From: Haliea salexigens DSM 19537
GTDB lineage: Bacteria > Pseudomonadota > Gammaproteobacteria > Pseudomonadales > Halieaceae
Direction: 5' to 3'
DNA length: 64,000 nt
Assembly: GCF_000423125.1 (NCBI RefSeq)
Contig: NZ_AUHJ01000008.1
Span: 124,001-188,000 of the forward strand
Shown: one piece after another, positions 51,868 through 61,075 of the stretch
Position numbering within the stretch: the stretch's first letter is position 1
Layout: each line of letters starts with the position of its first letter
Program-made: the position numbers and the translations under genes
Notes under the pieces: generated by a model
Told to the model about the DNA's origin: nothing
Databases searched by the model: none
The model's input: the letters and a program-made list of their open reading frames with translations, nothing else

Positions 51868-52782
51868 GTGATTTCTTTCAAGCAACTACGCTACGCGCTC
51901 GCCGTCGCCCACACGCTGCATTTCAAGAAGGCGGCGGAGCAGTGCGCGATCTCCCAATCAGCGCTCAGTACGGCTATTGCTGAACTGGAATCGCAGCTGG
52001 GCGTACAGCTGTTCGAGCGCGACAACAAGAAGGTGCTGGTGACCCCGGTGGGTGAGCAGATTCTGGCACGCGCTACCGCCATTTCCCTCGAGATCGATGA
52101 TATCTACCGCCTCGCCACCATGGCTCGGGAGCCGCTGAGCTTTCCCATGACCATGGGGGTTATCCCCACGATCGGGCCTTATCTGTTGCCCAAGGTGCTG
52201 CCCGCCGTGCGCCGCGAATACCCGGAGTTTCGCCTGACCATTGCCGAAGAGCAGTCTCATGTGCTGGTGGACAAGGTGCGCAGCGGCGAGCTGGACACCG
52301 CTGTGCTCGCGCTGCCCTATGCGCATGAAGGCCTGCTGGACTTTCCGTTCTGGGACGAAAACCTGGTGGTGGTGACCCACCGTGATAATCCGCTGCACCT
52401 GCCGTCTCCGGTGCGCGCAGTGGACCTGCGCGAGGCGCGCCTGATGCTGCTGAAAGACGGGCATTGCCTGCGGGACCATGCGCTGGCCGCCTGCCATTTA
52501 CAAGCGTCCAGCCTGGATGAAACCCTGGAGGGCGCCAGCCTCTACACCTTGATCCAAATGGTCGCGGGTCACATGGGTTCCACTCTGGTACCGGAGATGG
52601 CGCTGGACCAGTTGCTGTCGGGCAGTTCGGAACTGGCCGCTATCCGCCTCGAGGAACCGGGCCCTCACCGCAGCATTGCGTTTATCGCGCGGCCCAATTT
52701 TGGTGGTGTAAGCAATATCATGTCATTGCGCGTTCTATTTCGGACCGCACTAAAAGAGCACGCCAAGTCACTGTCGGCCTGA
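51868..52782 (+). CDS. oxyR: Hydrogen-peroxide sensor OxyR (LysR family)
   Basis: A 304-residue LysR regulator starting at GTG 51868. The winged helix is KQLRYALAVAHTLHFKKAAE with SQSALSTAIAELE. The effector domain carries C200 and C209 in LLKDGHCLRDHALAACH, spaced exactly like the peroxide-reactive C199/C208 pair of E. coli OxyR, and the KDGHCLRD context is conserved. It should activate catalase and peroxidase genes. No such gene adjoins it here; yaaA lies 7.5 kb away. Confidence 0.92.
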   Translation: MISFKQLRYALAVAHTLHFKKAAEQCAISQSALSTAIAELESQLGVQLFERDNKKVLVTPVGEQILARATAISLEIDDIYRLATMAREPLSFPMTMGVIPTIGPYLLPKVLPAVRREYPEFRLTIAEEQSHVLVDKVRSGELDTAVLALPYAHEGLLDFPFWDENLVVVTHRDNPLHLPSPVRAVDLREARLMLLKDGHCLRDHALAACHLQASSLDETLEGASLYTLIQMVAGHMGSTLVPEMALDQLLSGSSELAAIRLEEPGPHRSIAFIARPNFGGVSNIMSLRVLFRTALKEHAKSLSA

Positions 52783-52797
52783 GCTGGCCGGAGGAGA

Positions 52798-52828
52798 GGG
52801 TGCCGCGGCGTGTCAGCCTGCGGCACCC
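52798..52828. terminator. Bidirectional hairpin between oxyR and the small secreted protein gene
   Basis: GGGTGCCGC (52798-52806) and GCGGCACCC (52820-52828) form a 9-bp perfect stem with a 13-base loop between two converging genes. Confidence 0.55.
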
Positions 52829-52837
52829 GGTCGTCTA

Positions 52838-53206
52838 TCAGCCGGGGTTGGCTGCGCGGAATTCGCGGATCTCGGTGTTGAACTGCCCTGCCAGTGCCTC
52901 TTCGGCAGAGACCGCTTCGTTATAGGCTGCCACATCTGCCTCATAAGCCGCTTTCAGTGACTCGGCATCTTTCGCCTTGCCTTCCTCAATCGTCTTTTTG
53001 GCCGCAGTGAACTGCGTCTCCAGGCATGCCATGTATTCCAGGTTGGCGGCCTGGAAGGTCTTCACCGCCTGTTGGCCGGCAATCATGTCGTCCATGGTGG
53101 CAGAGCCACCGTCAGGCAGGGTCGGGGACTCTGGCTGCACGCATTCGGCCATCGCCATGGAACTGCCCAGTGCCAGCACTGCCAGCAGGGATTTTGCAAC
53201 GTTCAT
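52838..53206 (-). CDS. Small exported protein of unknown function
   Basis: A 122-residue protein from ATG 53206 behind AAAGGAG; the longer frame to 53398 overlaps the SPOR gene. The signal peptide is MNVAKSLLAVLALGSSMAMA, cut before ECVQPE. The mature part is acidic and helical, with two cysteines (C22 and one in YMACLETQF), and the pattern AKKTIEEGKAKDAESLKAAYEADVAAYNEAV suggests a helical hairpin. It is presumably periplasmic. I do not recognise the family. Confidence 0.85.
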   Translation of the reverse strand: MNVAKSLLAVLALGSSMAMAECVQPESPTLPDGGSATMDDMIAGQQAVKTFQAANLEYMACLETQFTAAKKTIEEGKAKDAESLKAAYEADVAAYNEAVSAEEALAGQFNTEIREFRAANPG

Positions 53207-53279
53207 GCTCGTACTCCTTTTATTGGATGGTGGGCAAACCTTAGCAGCCCGGCGGGTCACTGCCAAGATGGTGCCCGGT

Positions 53280-54302
53280 TCATTCCTTGCCGACCCAGAG
53301 TTTGGACAGGTCATACTCACGTTCCAACTGCCGGGCAACCGTCTGCGCTGCACTGTCTGATGCCAGGCCGATAACGCGCACACGGTAGAATGTTTCACCG
53401 TCGCGTTGGGCGCTGCTTACCGTCACGCGGCCGGCACCGGGCTTGATGCGCGTGGACCAGCGCTCGGCCACGCTGCGTTCACTGTAGCTGCCGAAGTTCA
53501 CGAACCAGTCGCCGCTGGCAGCGGGCGCCGGTTTGGCGGCGGCAGGGGCCGGTTTTGGCGCCGCCGGCTTGCTCGCAGCGGCTGGTGTGGCCCGAGCCGT
53601 GGCCGCGCGCTGCGCCGTGAGCTGTTGTTCAAGGCCGGCCAGCGTGTCGCTGAGCTGACGGTTTTCATCGCGCAGGGCCGCCAGGTTATCCGACAACTGG
53701 CTGTTCTCGGCCTGCAGGGTCTCCAGGCTGGCGCGGGCATCGCTGACATCATCCGGTTTCGCTGCCACCGCCAACTGCGCCTGCAGTTCGCGAATCTGCT
53801 GCTCCATTGCCGCGCGCTGTTTCATCACGCCGTAGCCACCGGCTGCCAGCAACACCAGTGCCAGGGCGGCAACCGCGATCAGCCCAATCGGCCAGGTATC
53901 CGTGAAGCGTGCGGGTTGGGTGTCGTAGCGGACCTCTTCCTCGAACTCATCCTCTTCCCAGCCATCTTCATAATCGCTGTTCTCGGGGCTGGCATCGTCA
54001 CCGGCATCAACGTCCGGATAGCGAGTGGTTTGTGGCAGCGGCCTGGTTTGCCCGGTAACGGGCAGCACCGGTGGCACGGGCGCTATGGCGGGTGCCGGTG
54101 GGTCATCGCTGTCGTACTCGGCGAGGTCATCCAGAATGTCGTCCTCGACCGCATCGCGACGGCCCGCGTCTCCGGTGTCGTCCTCACTGTCGTGGGAGAA
54201 GCTGGGCAGGTCGTCATCGCTGGCATCGTCATCCATCCAGGGCGTCCAGTCCTGATCCGCGGAGTCTTCCTGGTTGGGATCGTCGCGCCTGTTGTCGTTC
54301 AT
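53280..54302 (-). CDS. SPOR-domain membrane protein with acidic cytoplasmic region
   Basis: A 340-residue bitopic protein. Residues 1-135 are strongly acidic (many D/E runs such as WMDDDASDDD and EEDEFEEEV) and should be cytoplasmic. One membrane helix follows (WPIGLIAVAALALVLLAAGGY), then a coiled coil (about 165-235), an Ala/Pro/Lys linker and a C-terminal SPOR domain (WFVNFGSYSERSVAERWSTRI ... FYRVRVIGL). SPOR domains bind denuded peptidoglycan at the septum, so a cell-division-site role is likely. It diverges from uvrD. Confidence 0.85.
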   Translation of the reverse strand: MNDNRRDDPNQEDSADQDWTPWMDDDASDDDLPSFSHDSEDDTGDAGRRDAVEDDILDDLAEYDSDDPPAPAIAPVPPVLPVTGQTRPLPQTTRYPDVDAGDDASPENSDYEDGWEEDEFEEEVRYDTQPARFTDTWPIGLIAVAALALVLLAAGGYGVMKQRAAMEQQIRELQAQLAVAAKPDDVSDARASLETLQAENSQLSDNLAALRDENRQLSDTLAGLEQQLTAQRAATARATPAAASKPAAPKPAPAAAKPAPAASGDWFVNFGSYSERSVAERWSTRIKPGAGRVTVSSAQRDGETFYRVRVIGLASDSAAQTVARQLEREYDLSKLWVGKE

Positions 54303-54429
54303 CTACTCACTCCGCTGTGCCGCCTGGCCTGTGCGGATAATACCAGAGGCCTGCCCGCAATGCGCTCGGCGATGCAATCTACGGGCAGGAGTTCGTTCGC
54401 GCGCGGCAGAATTTCGGTAGAATAGTGCG

Positions 54430-56580
54430 ATGGACGTATCCGATATTCTCTCCCCACTGAATGCCGCCCAACGTGAAGCGGTTGCTGACGAAAGCCCCAA
54501 TCTGCTGGTGCTGGCGGGCGCCGGCAGCGGCAAGACCCGCGTGCTGGTGCACCGTATTGCCTGGCTGATTCGCGCCCAGGATGTGTCGCCCTGGTCCATT
54601 CTCGCGGTAACGTTTACCAACAAGGCGGCGCGCGAGATGCGCTCGCGCCTCGAGGAAGTGCTGCGGCTACCTGCCCACGGCATGTGGGTGGGCACTTTCC
54701 ACGGCCTCGCTCACCGGTTGCTCAAGGCACACTGGAAAGAAGCTCGCCTGCCGCAGAACTTCCAGATTCTCGACAGTGACGATCAACTGCGCCTGGTCAA
54801 GCGCGTCTGTCGGGAACTGGATCTGGATGAGTCCCGCTGGCCGCCGCGCCAGGCGCAGTGGTTCATCAATGCGCAGAAAGACGAAGGGCTGCGTGCCGCA
54901 CACGTGGAAGTGCCGGCGGGCGACCTGTTCGGGCAAACCATGGTGCAGGTGTATCGCGCCTATGAAGCCGCCTGCGAGCGCGCCGGCATGGTGGACTTCG
55001 CCGAGCTGCTGCTGCGCGCGCACGAGCTGTGGCTGCACAGCCCGGCGGTATTGAACCACTATCGCGATCGCTTTCGCCAGATCCTCGTCGACGAGTTCCA
55101 GGATACCAACACCATTCAGTACGCCTGGCTGCGGGTGCTCGCCGGTGATCGCATTCCGGTGGTTGCGGTGGGCGACGACGACCAGTCCATCTACGGCTGG
55201 CGCGGGGCCAAGATCGAGAATATCCAGCGCTTCGGTGATGATTTTGCCCACACCCACACGGTGCGGCTGGAGCAGAACTACCGCTCGACGCAGACCATCC
55301 TGCGCGCTGCCAACGGCGTTATCGCGCACAACGCCGGACGGCTGGGGAAGGAGCTGTGGACGGACGGGGAAGAGGGGGATCCTATCGCGCTGTATGCCGG
55401 GTTCAACGAACAGGATGAAGCGCGTTTCATTGTCGAGCAGGCGGAGTCCTGGATCAATGAAGGCCGCGAACGCGCCTCGGTGGCGATTCTGTATCGCTCC
55501 AATGCGCAGTCGCGGGTGCTTGAGGAAGCCCTTATTCGCAACGCGATTCCCTACCGTATTTACGGCGGCCAGCGCTTCTACGAGCGCCTGGAAATACGCA
55601 ACGCGCTGGCCTATATGCGATTACTTACTAACCGGGGAGACGACGCCGCGCTTGAGCGCGTAGTGAACACTCCGCCCAGAGGCATCGGCAGCAAGACGCT
55701 GGAAACCGTGCGCGAGATCGCGCGCGAACGGGACGTACCGATGTGGCGGGCCATCGACATCGCGCGGGAGGAAAAGCGCCTGCCACCGCGGGCCCTGGGT
55801 GCGCTGGAGGGCTTTCAGGTACTGATCAACGAGCTGGACTCGGGTACCGATGAACTGACCCTGGACGAGCTGGCGGAACAGGTGATCACAGGCTCCGGGC
55901 TGGTGGAGTTTCACCGCAACGAGAAGGGCGAAAAGGGCCAGGCCCGGGTGGAAAACCTGGAGGAACTGGTGAGCGCTGCGAAGCAGTTCGGCCCCCAGGG
56001 TGACGAGCTTTCGCCCCTGCAGCAGTTTCTGGACAGCGCTGCCCTCGATGCCGGCGACGCCCAGGCGGACGACTTTGAAGACAGCGTGCAGCTGATGACC
56101 CTGCACTCCGCCAAGGGCCTCGAGTTTCCTCTGGTGTTTCTCGCGGGCATGGAGGAGAACCTGTTTCCGCACCGCATGTCGCTGGAGGAGCCCGGGCGGC
56201 TGGAAGAGGAGCGACGCCTGGCGTATGTGGGCATTACCCGGGCCATGCAGCGCCTGGTAATCAGCTACGCCGAGTCACGCCGCATCCACGGCAGCGAAAG
56301 CTACAACACGCCCTCGCGCTTCATTCGGGAAATCCCTGTCGACCTGCTGCAGGAGGTGCGTCTGCATACCAGTATCAGCCGGCCGGTGAGCAGCCTCACG
56401 CAGGCCACGGTGCCGGACACGGGGCTGAGCCTGGGGCAGCGGGTCTACCACCCGGTGTTCGGCGAGGGCACCGTGCTCAACTTCGAAGGTGGCGGCAACA
56501 ATGCCCGGGTACAGGTGAACTTTGACGCCGAGGGCAGCAAGTGGCTGGTGCTGCAATACGCCAAGCTGCAACTGCTGTGA
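54430..56580 (+). CDS. uvrD: DNA helicase II UvrD
   Basis: A 716-residue superfamily 1 helicase (720 in E. coli). Motif I is LAGAGSGKTRVLVHRI, Ia VTFTNKAAREMRSRL, II VDEFQDTN, III VGDDDQSIYGWRGA, IV LEQNYRST, V LMTLHSAKGLEFPLVFLAGMEE and VI VGITRAMQRL. The C-terminal Tudor-like tail (YHPVFGEGTVLNFEG) binds RNA polymerase in relatives. It works in mismatch and nucleotide excision repair. There is no ribosome site, and a -10-like TAGAAT ends 6 bases before the ATG. Confidence 0.97.
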   Translation: MDVSDILSPLNAAQREAVADESPNLLVLAGAGSGKTRVLVHRIAWLIRAQDVSPWSILAVTFTNKAAREMRSRLEEVLRLPAHGMWVGTFHGLAHRLLKAHWKEARLPQNFQILDSDDQLRLVKRVCRELDLDESRWPPRQAQWFINAQKDEGLRAAHVEVPAGDLFGQTMVQVYRAYEAACERAGMVDFAELLLRAHELWLHSPAVLNHYRDRFRQILVDEFQDTNTIQYAWLRVLAGDRIPVVAVGDDDQSIYGWRGAKIENIQRFGDDFAHTHTVRLEQNYRSTQTILRAANGVIAHNAGRLGKELWTDGEEGDPIALYAGFNEQDEARFIVEQAESWINEGRERASVAILYRSNAQSRVLEEALIRNAIPYRIYGGQRFYERLEIRNALAYMRLLTNRGDDAALERVVNTPPRGIGSKTLETVREIARERDVPMWRAIDIAREEKRLPPRALGALEGFQVLINELDSGTDELTLDELAEQVITGSGLVEFHRNEKGEKGQARVENLEELVSAAKQFGPQGDELSPLQQFLDSAALDAGDAQADDFEDSVQLMTLHSAKGLEFPLVFLAGMEENLFPHRMSLEEPGRLEEERRLAYVGITRAMQRLVISYAESRRIHGSESYNTPSRFIREIPVDLLQEVRLHTSISRPVSSLTQATVPDTGLSLGQRVYHPVFGEGTVLNFEGGGNNARVQVNFDAEGSKWLVLQYAKLQLL

Positions 56581-56669
56581 GCGCTACGCCGGGCAGTTTG
56601 TTCGCACCGTCATGGGTGCTATGCTCCCTGCCCCCAGGCAACTGATTTTCCAAACATAAGCAGAACAAT

Positions 56670-57839
56670 ATGCCGCAGTCCCGCACTGAACGTCGCTACA
56701 CCCCCGCAATCATTCTGTTACTGCTGGCGGCCTTGGTGCTGGTGATTGGCTTGTGGGCCGCAGAGCGCGCCGGGGGTGTGAGTGCCCTGGCGGGGCGCGA
56801 TGGCGTACAGGTGGGCAGCGGTGGCGAACAGGCCCACTACAGCTGGAAAATCGTCACCACCTGGCCGAAGAACTTTCCCGGCCTGGGTGCGGGTGCCGAG
56901 AATTTCGCACGCATGGTGGCCGAGATGAGCAACGGTCGCCTCACGGCACGGGTGTACGGTGCTGGTGAGATGGTGCCTGCATTTGAAGTGTTTGATGCCG
57001 TCAGCCAGGGTGTGGCCGACGCCGGGCATGGCGCCGCCTACTACTGGAAGGGCAAGATCCCGTCTTCAGTCTTCTTCACCGCCATCCCCTTTGGCATGAC
57101 TGCCCAGGAAATCAACGCCTGGTTGCACTACGGTGGTGGCCTGGAGCTCTGGCGGGAGGCCTACGCGCCGGCCAATATCATTCCCTTTGCCGGCGGTAAT
57201 TCCGGGGTGCAGATGGCGGGCTGGTTCCGCACGGAAATCAACTCACTGGCGGATTTGCAGGGCCTGAAAATGCGCATTCCGGGCCTGGCGGGCGACGTGT
57301 TTACCGCTGCCGGAGGTACGTCTGTGCGCATATCGGGCGGTGAACTCTATACGTCGCTGCAGACCGGCGTGATCGACGCCGCCGAGTGGGTAGGCCCCTA
57401 TAACGACCTGGCACTGGGCCTGCACGAGGTGGCCAAGTATTACTATTACCCCGGCTGGCACGAACCGGGTGCCATGCTGGAACTGATTATTAACAAGGAT
57501 TCCTACGAGGCCCTGCCGCCAGACCTGCAGGCCATTGTGACCGCGGCGGCACGCGCGGCCAACCAGATGATGCTGGACGAGTTCACCGCGCGCAATAACG
57601 CGGCGCTACAGGAACTGGTTGATAAACATGGGGTGCAATTGCGGCAACTGCCCGACGATGTCATGCGGGCGCTGCAGCGGGCCAGCGAGCAGACCATGCA
57701 GGAGCTGGTGGCCAGCGATCCGCTGGCGGCGCGCATTTACGCCTCGTTTCTCACGTTCTATGAGGGCGTAAGAGCCTACCACCACATTTCCGAGCAGGCC
57801 TACATCAACGCCCGGGATGAGGTGCTGGAGGCGCAGTGA
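56670..57839 (+). CDS. TRAP transporter substrate-binding protein, DctP/TakP type
   Basis: A 389-residue protein with an N-terminal signal anchor (IILLLLAALVLVIGLWAAE) and a periplasmic DctP fold: TTWPKNFPGLGAGAENFARMV, AWYW-like GAAYYWKGK, and GGNSGVQMAGWFRTEINSLADLQGLKMRIPGLAG, with the carboxylate-binding arginine in MRIPG. The W/F-rich pattern resembles TakP, which binds 2-oxo acids. Membrane subunits DctM and DctQ are encoded nearby on the opposite strand, with a thioesterase gene in between. The stop abuts that of the thioesterase (TGATCA). Confidence 0.9.
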   Translation: MPQSRTERRYTPAIILLLLAALVLVIGLWAAERAGGVSALAGRDGVQVGSGGEQAHYSWKIVTTWPKNFPGLGAGAENFARMVAEMSNGRLTARVYGAGEMVPAFEVFDAVSQGVADAGHGAAYYWKGKIPSSVFFTAIPFGMTAQEINAWLHYGGGLELWREAYAPANIIPFAGGNSGVQMAGWFRTEINSLADLQGLKMRIPGLAGDVFTAAGGTSVRISGGELYTSLQTGVIDAAEWVGPYNDLALGLHEVAKYYYYPGWHEPGAMLELIINKDSYEALPPDLQAIVTAAARAANQMMLDEFTARNNAALQELVDKHGVQLRQLPDDVMRALQRASEQTMQELVASDPLAARIYASFLTFYEGVRAYHHISEQAYINARDEVLEAQ

Positions 57840-58232
57840 TCAGCGCTTGATGGCGCGGGTGCGGCCCTTTTCGTCGATCGCCACGAACACGAACTCGCCC
57901 TCGGTCACTTTTATCGGCTCGCCATCGTGCTTGGAGTTGATCCACACCTCGACCACGATACGCACCGAGCTGCGCCCCACTTCCAGCACATCGCTGTAAC
58001 AGCTCACCACCGCGCCCACGTGCACCGGCGTCAAAAACGCCATGCCTTCAATGGCCACTGTGGCAACGCGGCCACCGGCCACGTCGGCAGCGGTGATGGC
58101 ACCGGCCATATCCATCTGCGACAGCAGCCAGCCGCCAAAAATGTCGCCCTCGGCGTTGGTGTCCTTGGGCATGGCCACGGTCTGGATGGACAGTTCGCCC
58201 TGGGGTACCGGTGTGTCGTCTATGTCGTTCAT
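57840..58232 (-). CDS. Acyl-CoA thioesterase, YciA family
   Basis: A 130-residue hotdog-fold thioesterase. The signature PKDTNAEGDIFGGWLLSQMD, with the catalytic Asp in EGDIFGG, matches YciA, and VATVAIEGMAFLTPVHVGAVV and FVFVAIDEKGRTR complete the fold. It hydrolyses a broad range of acyl-CoA esters. It is transcribed in the same direction as dctM and dctQ but downstream of them, 46 bases after dctM, so it may be the last gene of that unit. Confidence 0.93.
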   Translation of the reverse strand: MNDIDDTPVPQGELSIQTVAMPKDTNAEGDIFGGWLLSQMDMAGAITAADVAGGRVATVAIEGMAFLTPVHVGAVVSCYSDVLEVGRSSVRIVVEVWINSKHDGEPIKVTEGEFVFVAIDEKGRTRAIKR

Positions 58233-58278
58233 GTGTTGCCCGAGTTCGTTTGCCAGAAAAGTGTATACGCAGCAGGCG

Positions 58279-59640
58279 CTATTTCAGCACAGCCGGCAAC
58301 CAGGTCGCCAGCGGTGGCCATATCCAGAGGGCGGCCAGTACCAGCAGCTGGATCAGTATAAAAGGAATGACTCCGCGGTAGATAGCGCTGGTGTGCAGAG
58401 CCGCCGGTGCGACCCCTCGCAGGTAAAAGAGGGCAAAGCCGAAGGGGGGCGTGAGGAAAGAGGTCTGCAGGTTGAGGGCGATCATGATGCCCAGCCAGAT
58501 GGGGTCCAGCCCCATCATTAGCAGCACTGGCCCCACAATGGGCACCACCACGAAGGTGATTTCGATAAAGTCGAGAATGAAGCCGAGCAGGAAGATGACC
58601 AGCATCACAATGAGCGTAGCGCCGAACACGCCGCCGGGCATGCGATCAAACCAGTGATGGATGAGGTCCTCACCGCCGAAACCGCGGAACACCAGTGAGA
58701 ACACCGCGGCGCCGATCAGGATCATGAAGACCATGCAGGTGACCTTCATGCTGTCGATAACCGTCTCCCGCAGCCGGGCGAAGGGCATCTCGCGCTTGAT
58801 CCAGGCCAGCAGCAGCGCGCCCGTTGCCCCCACACCGGCGGCTTCCGTGGGGGTGGCGGCGCCGGCGAGAATCGAACCCAGCACCAGGCTGATCAGCGCC
58901 AGCGGCGGGGCCAGGCTGCCCAGTATCTCCGCGGTCGAAACCGGCTCCGTTTCCACATTGGGTGCCCGCCTCGGGTTCAGGTGGGCAACCGCGATGATAT
59001 AGGCCAGGTACAGCGCCACCAGCAACAGGCCAGGCAGCAGCGCGCCCATGAACAGGTCGCCCACGGATACGGTTTTCGGGTTGAAGATACCGACGTTGAG
59101 CTGCGCCTGTTGATAGGCGTTGGAGAGCACGTCCCCCAGCAGAACCAGCGCGATAGAGGGCGGAATGATCTGCCCCAGTGTGCCGGTGGCGCAAATGGTG
59201 CCTGCCGCCAGCGCGGGGTCGTAGCCCCCTTTGAGCATGCTCGGCAGCGACAACAGCCCCATGGTCACCACCGTGGCCCCGACAATGCCGGTACTCGCCG
59301 CGAGCAGCATGCCCACCAGCACCACGGCAATGCCCAGTCCCCCGGGGAAAGCGCCGAAGCTGCGCGACATGGTGCCCAACAGTTGCTCCGCAATGCGCGA
59401 CTTTTCCAGTATCACGCCCATGAGAATGAACAGGGGGACGGCAATCAGGGTGTCGTTGTTGATGGTGCCGAATATCCGCGCGGGCAAGGCGGCAAGAAAG
59501 GCGGGGTCAAAATGTCCGGCAATAATGCCTACCGCAGCGAAAGCCAGCGATGCCCCCGCCAGCGTGAAGGCCACGGGAAAGCCCAGCATGAGCAGCAGGC
59601 AGATGCAGGCAAACAGGTACAGCGCGATGGTACCGTCCAC
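58279..59640 (-). CDS. dctM: TRAP transporter large membrane subunit DctM
   Basis: A 453-residue protein with about 12 membrane helices, beginning at GTG 59640 and overlapping the dctQ stop by one base. Family stretches include PLFILMGVILEKSRIAEQLL, GIVGATVVTMGLLSLPSMLKGGYDPALAAGTICATGTLGQIIPPS and DFIEITFVVVPIVGPVLL. It is the translocating subunit of a sodium-driven tripartite transporter that takes substrate from a DctP-type binding protein, probably that at 56670-57839. Confidence 0.95.
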   Translation of the reverse strand: MDGTIALYLFACICLLLMLGFPVAFTLAGASLAFAAVGIIAGHFDPAFLAALPARIFGTINNDTLIAVPLFILMGVILEKSRIAEQLLGTMSRSFGAFPGGLGIAVVLVGMLLAASTGIVGATVVTMGLLSLPSMLKGGYDPALAAGTICATGTLGQIIPPSIALVLLGDVLSNAYQQAQLNVGIFNPKTVSVGDLFMGALLPGLLLVALYLAYIIAVAHLNPRRAPNVETEPVSTAEILGSLAPPLALISLVLGSILAGAATPTEAAGVGATGALLLAWIKREMPFARLRETVIDSMKVTCMVFMILIGAAVFSLVFRGFGGEDLIHHWFDRMPGGVFGATLIVMLVIFLLGFILDFIEITFVVVPIVGPVLLMMGLDPIWLGIMIALNLQTSFLTPPFGFALFYLRGVAPAALHTSAIYRGVIPFILIQLLVLAALWIWPPLATWLPAVLK

Positions 59641-60152
59641 TACTCGCTCTCCCCGACGAGGTACAGAGTGTTGCGAACGGTTTCCGCCAGTGCCTGCAAA
59701 AACAGATTTACCGCCAGCAATGGCAGCAGGGATTTGAGCAGGAAGACCGCCGGAATCCCGCCGGGTTCCGGCGACGTTTCACGGATAGCCCAGGCAGCCG
59801 CCACGTAGTCCCAGCTCATGAACAGCATGAAGGCGCACAGGGGCAACAGGCAGGTGACACCCCCCACGCTGTTGATCCACGCTTTGCCGCGGGGGGAAAA
59901 CTGCCGGTAGAAAATATCCACACGGACATGGGCATCATGCTTCAGCGTGTAGGCGGCACCCAGCATGAACAGGCAGCCGTGCAGGTACATGATGGCTTCC
60001 TGCGCCATGATCGAACCGGTGTTCAAGCCGTAGCGCAACACCACGACAGCCGTGGTTAGCAGGGCCATCGCCAGTATCAGCCAGGCGAGCAGGCGCCCGG
60101 AGGCTTCGGTAAACCGGTCGATGAAATGGGCCACACGGGCGAGCAGACGCAT
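59640..60152 (-). CDS. dctQ: TRAP transporter small membrane subunit DctQ
   Basis: A 170-residue protein with four membrane segments and the DctQ core TTAVVVLRYGLNTGSIMAQEAIMYLHGCLFMLGAAYTLKHDAHVRVDI. It starts at ATG 60152 and is directly coupled to dctM. It forms the membrane complex with DctM. The conserved HVRVD motif is intact. Confidence 0.94.
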   Translation of the reverse strand: MRLLARVAHFIDRFTEASGRLLAWLILAMALLTTAVVVLRYGLNTGSIMAQEAIMYLHGCLFMLGAAYTLKHDAHVRVDIFYRQFSPRGKAWINSVGGVTCLLPLCAFMLFMSWDYVAAAWAIRETSPEPGGIPAVFLLKSLLPLLAVNLFLQALAETVRNTLYLVGESE

Positions 60153-60253
60153 CTGTTATTGGTCTTTTTGAACAAACCGGTGCAGGGTATCATAGGCCGC
60201 TGTTTCAGGCGAAAGCTGTGTTCCCGGCACGCGCCATCCACGGATAACGTTCC

Positions 60254-61033
60254 ATGCTGACACTCATCTCACCAGCCAAAACGCTGGATTTCGAAACACC
60301 CCCACACACCCGCAAGACGACGCAGCCCCAGTTCCTGCAGGAGGCCGCTGCGCTGGTTGAGGATGCCCGCAAGCTCGCCCCGGATGATATCCGAGAGCTG
60401 ATGGGGGTAAGCGACAACATCGCCCAACTCAACCATGCCCGCTTTCACGATTGGGCGCCGCCTTTCACCCTGGACAACGCCAAGCAGGCGTTGCTGGCAT
60501 TTCGCGGAGATGTCTACACCGGCCTTGATGCGGATACGCTCACAAGTGCCCAGCTGGCCTTCGCGCAGCAGCATCTGCGCATTCTGTCTGGCCTGTATGG
60601 ACTGTTGCGCCCGCTGGACCTGATGCAACCCTACCGGCTTGAGATGGGCCTGCGCTTTGCCAACCGTGGCGGCAGCAACCTGTACCAGTTCTGGGGCGAT
60701 GCCATCACGCGCAATCTGAATGCCCAGTTGGGCAAGAGCGGCAGCCCGGTGCTCGTGAACCTGGCGTCCAACGAGTACTTCAAGGCCGTGCGGCCGCGTG
60801 CACTCGACGCGGAGGTGATCACGCCGCAGTTCAAGGAGCTGCGAAACGGCAAGTACAAGGTCATCAGTTTTTATGCCAAGAAAGCCCGCGGGCAGATGGC
60901 GCGCTTCATCATCGAGAACAGCCTGAACGAGCCCGAGGCGCTACGCGATTTCCGGGCCGATGGCTACCGCTACAACCGCAAGGAGTCAGGGCCGCGCGAG
61001 CCCGTGTTCACACGCGAGGCGGCGCCGAGCTGA
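60254..61033 (+). CDS. yaaA: Peroxide stress protein YaaA
   Basis: A 259-residue protein of the YaaA/UPF0246 family: [20 protein letters not shown] at the N-terminus, [45 protein letters not shown] in the middle and [13 protein letters not shown] and [16 protein letters not shown] later. In E. coli it limits intracellular iron and DNA damage during peroxide stress under OxyR control. It is a single gene, divergent from dctQ. Confidence 0.95.
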   Translation: MLTLISPAKTLDFETPPHTRKTTQPQFLQEAAALVEDARKLAPDDIRELMGVSDNIAQLNHARFHDWAPPFTLDNAKQALLAFRGDVYTGLDADTLTSAQLAFAQQHLRILSGLYGLLRPLDLMQPYRLEMGLRFANRGGSNLYQFWGDAITRNLNAQLGKSGSPVLVNLASNEYFKAVRPRALDAEVITPQFKELRNGKYKVISFYAKKARGQMARFIIENSLNEPEALRDFRADGYRYNRKESGPREPVFTREAAPS

Positions 61034-61075
61034 CGGCACACGGCCGCTGTAAAAAAAGCATAACAGGAACAGTGC

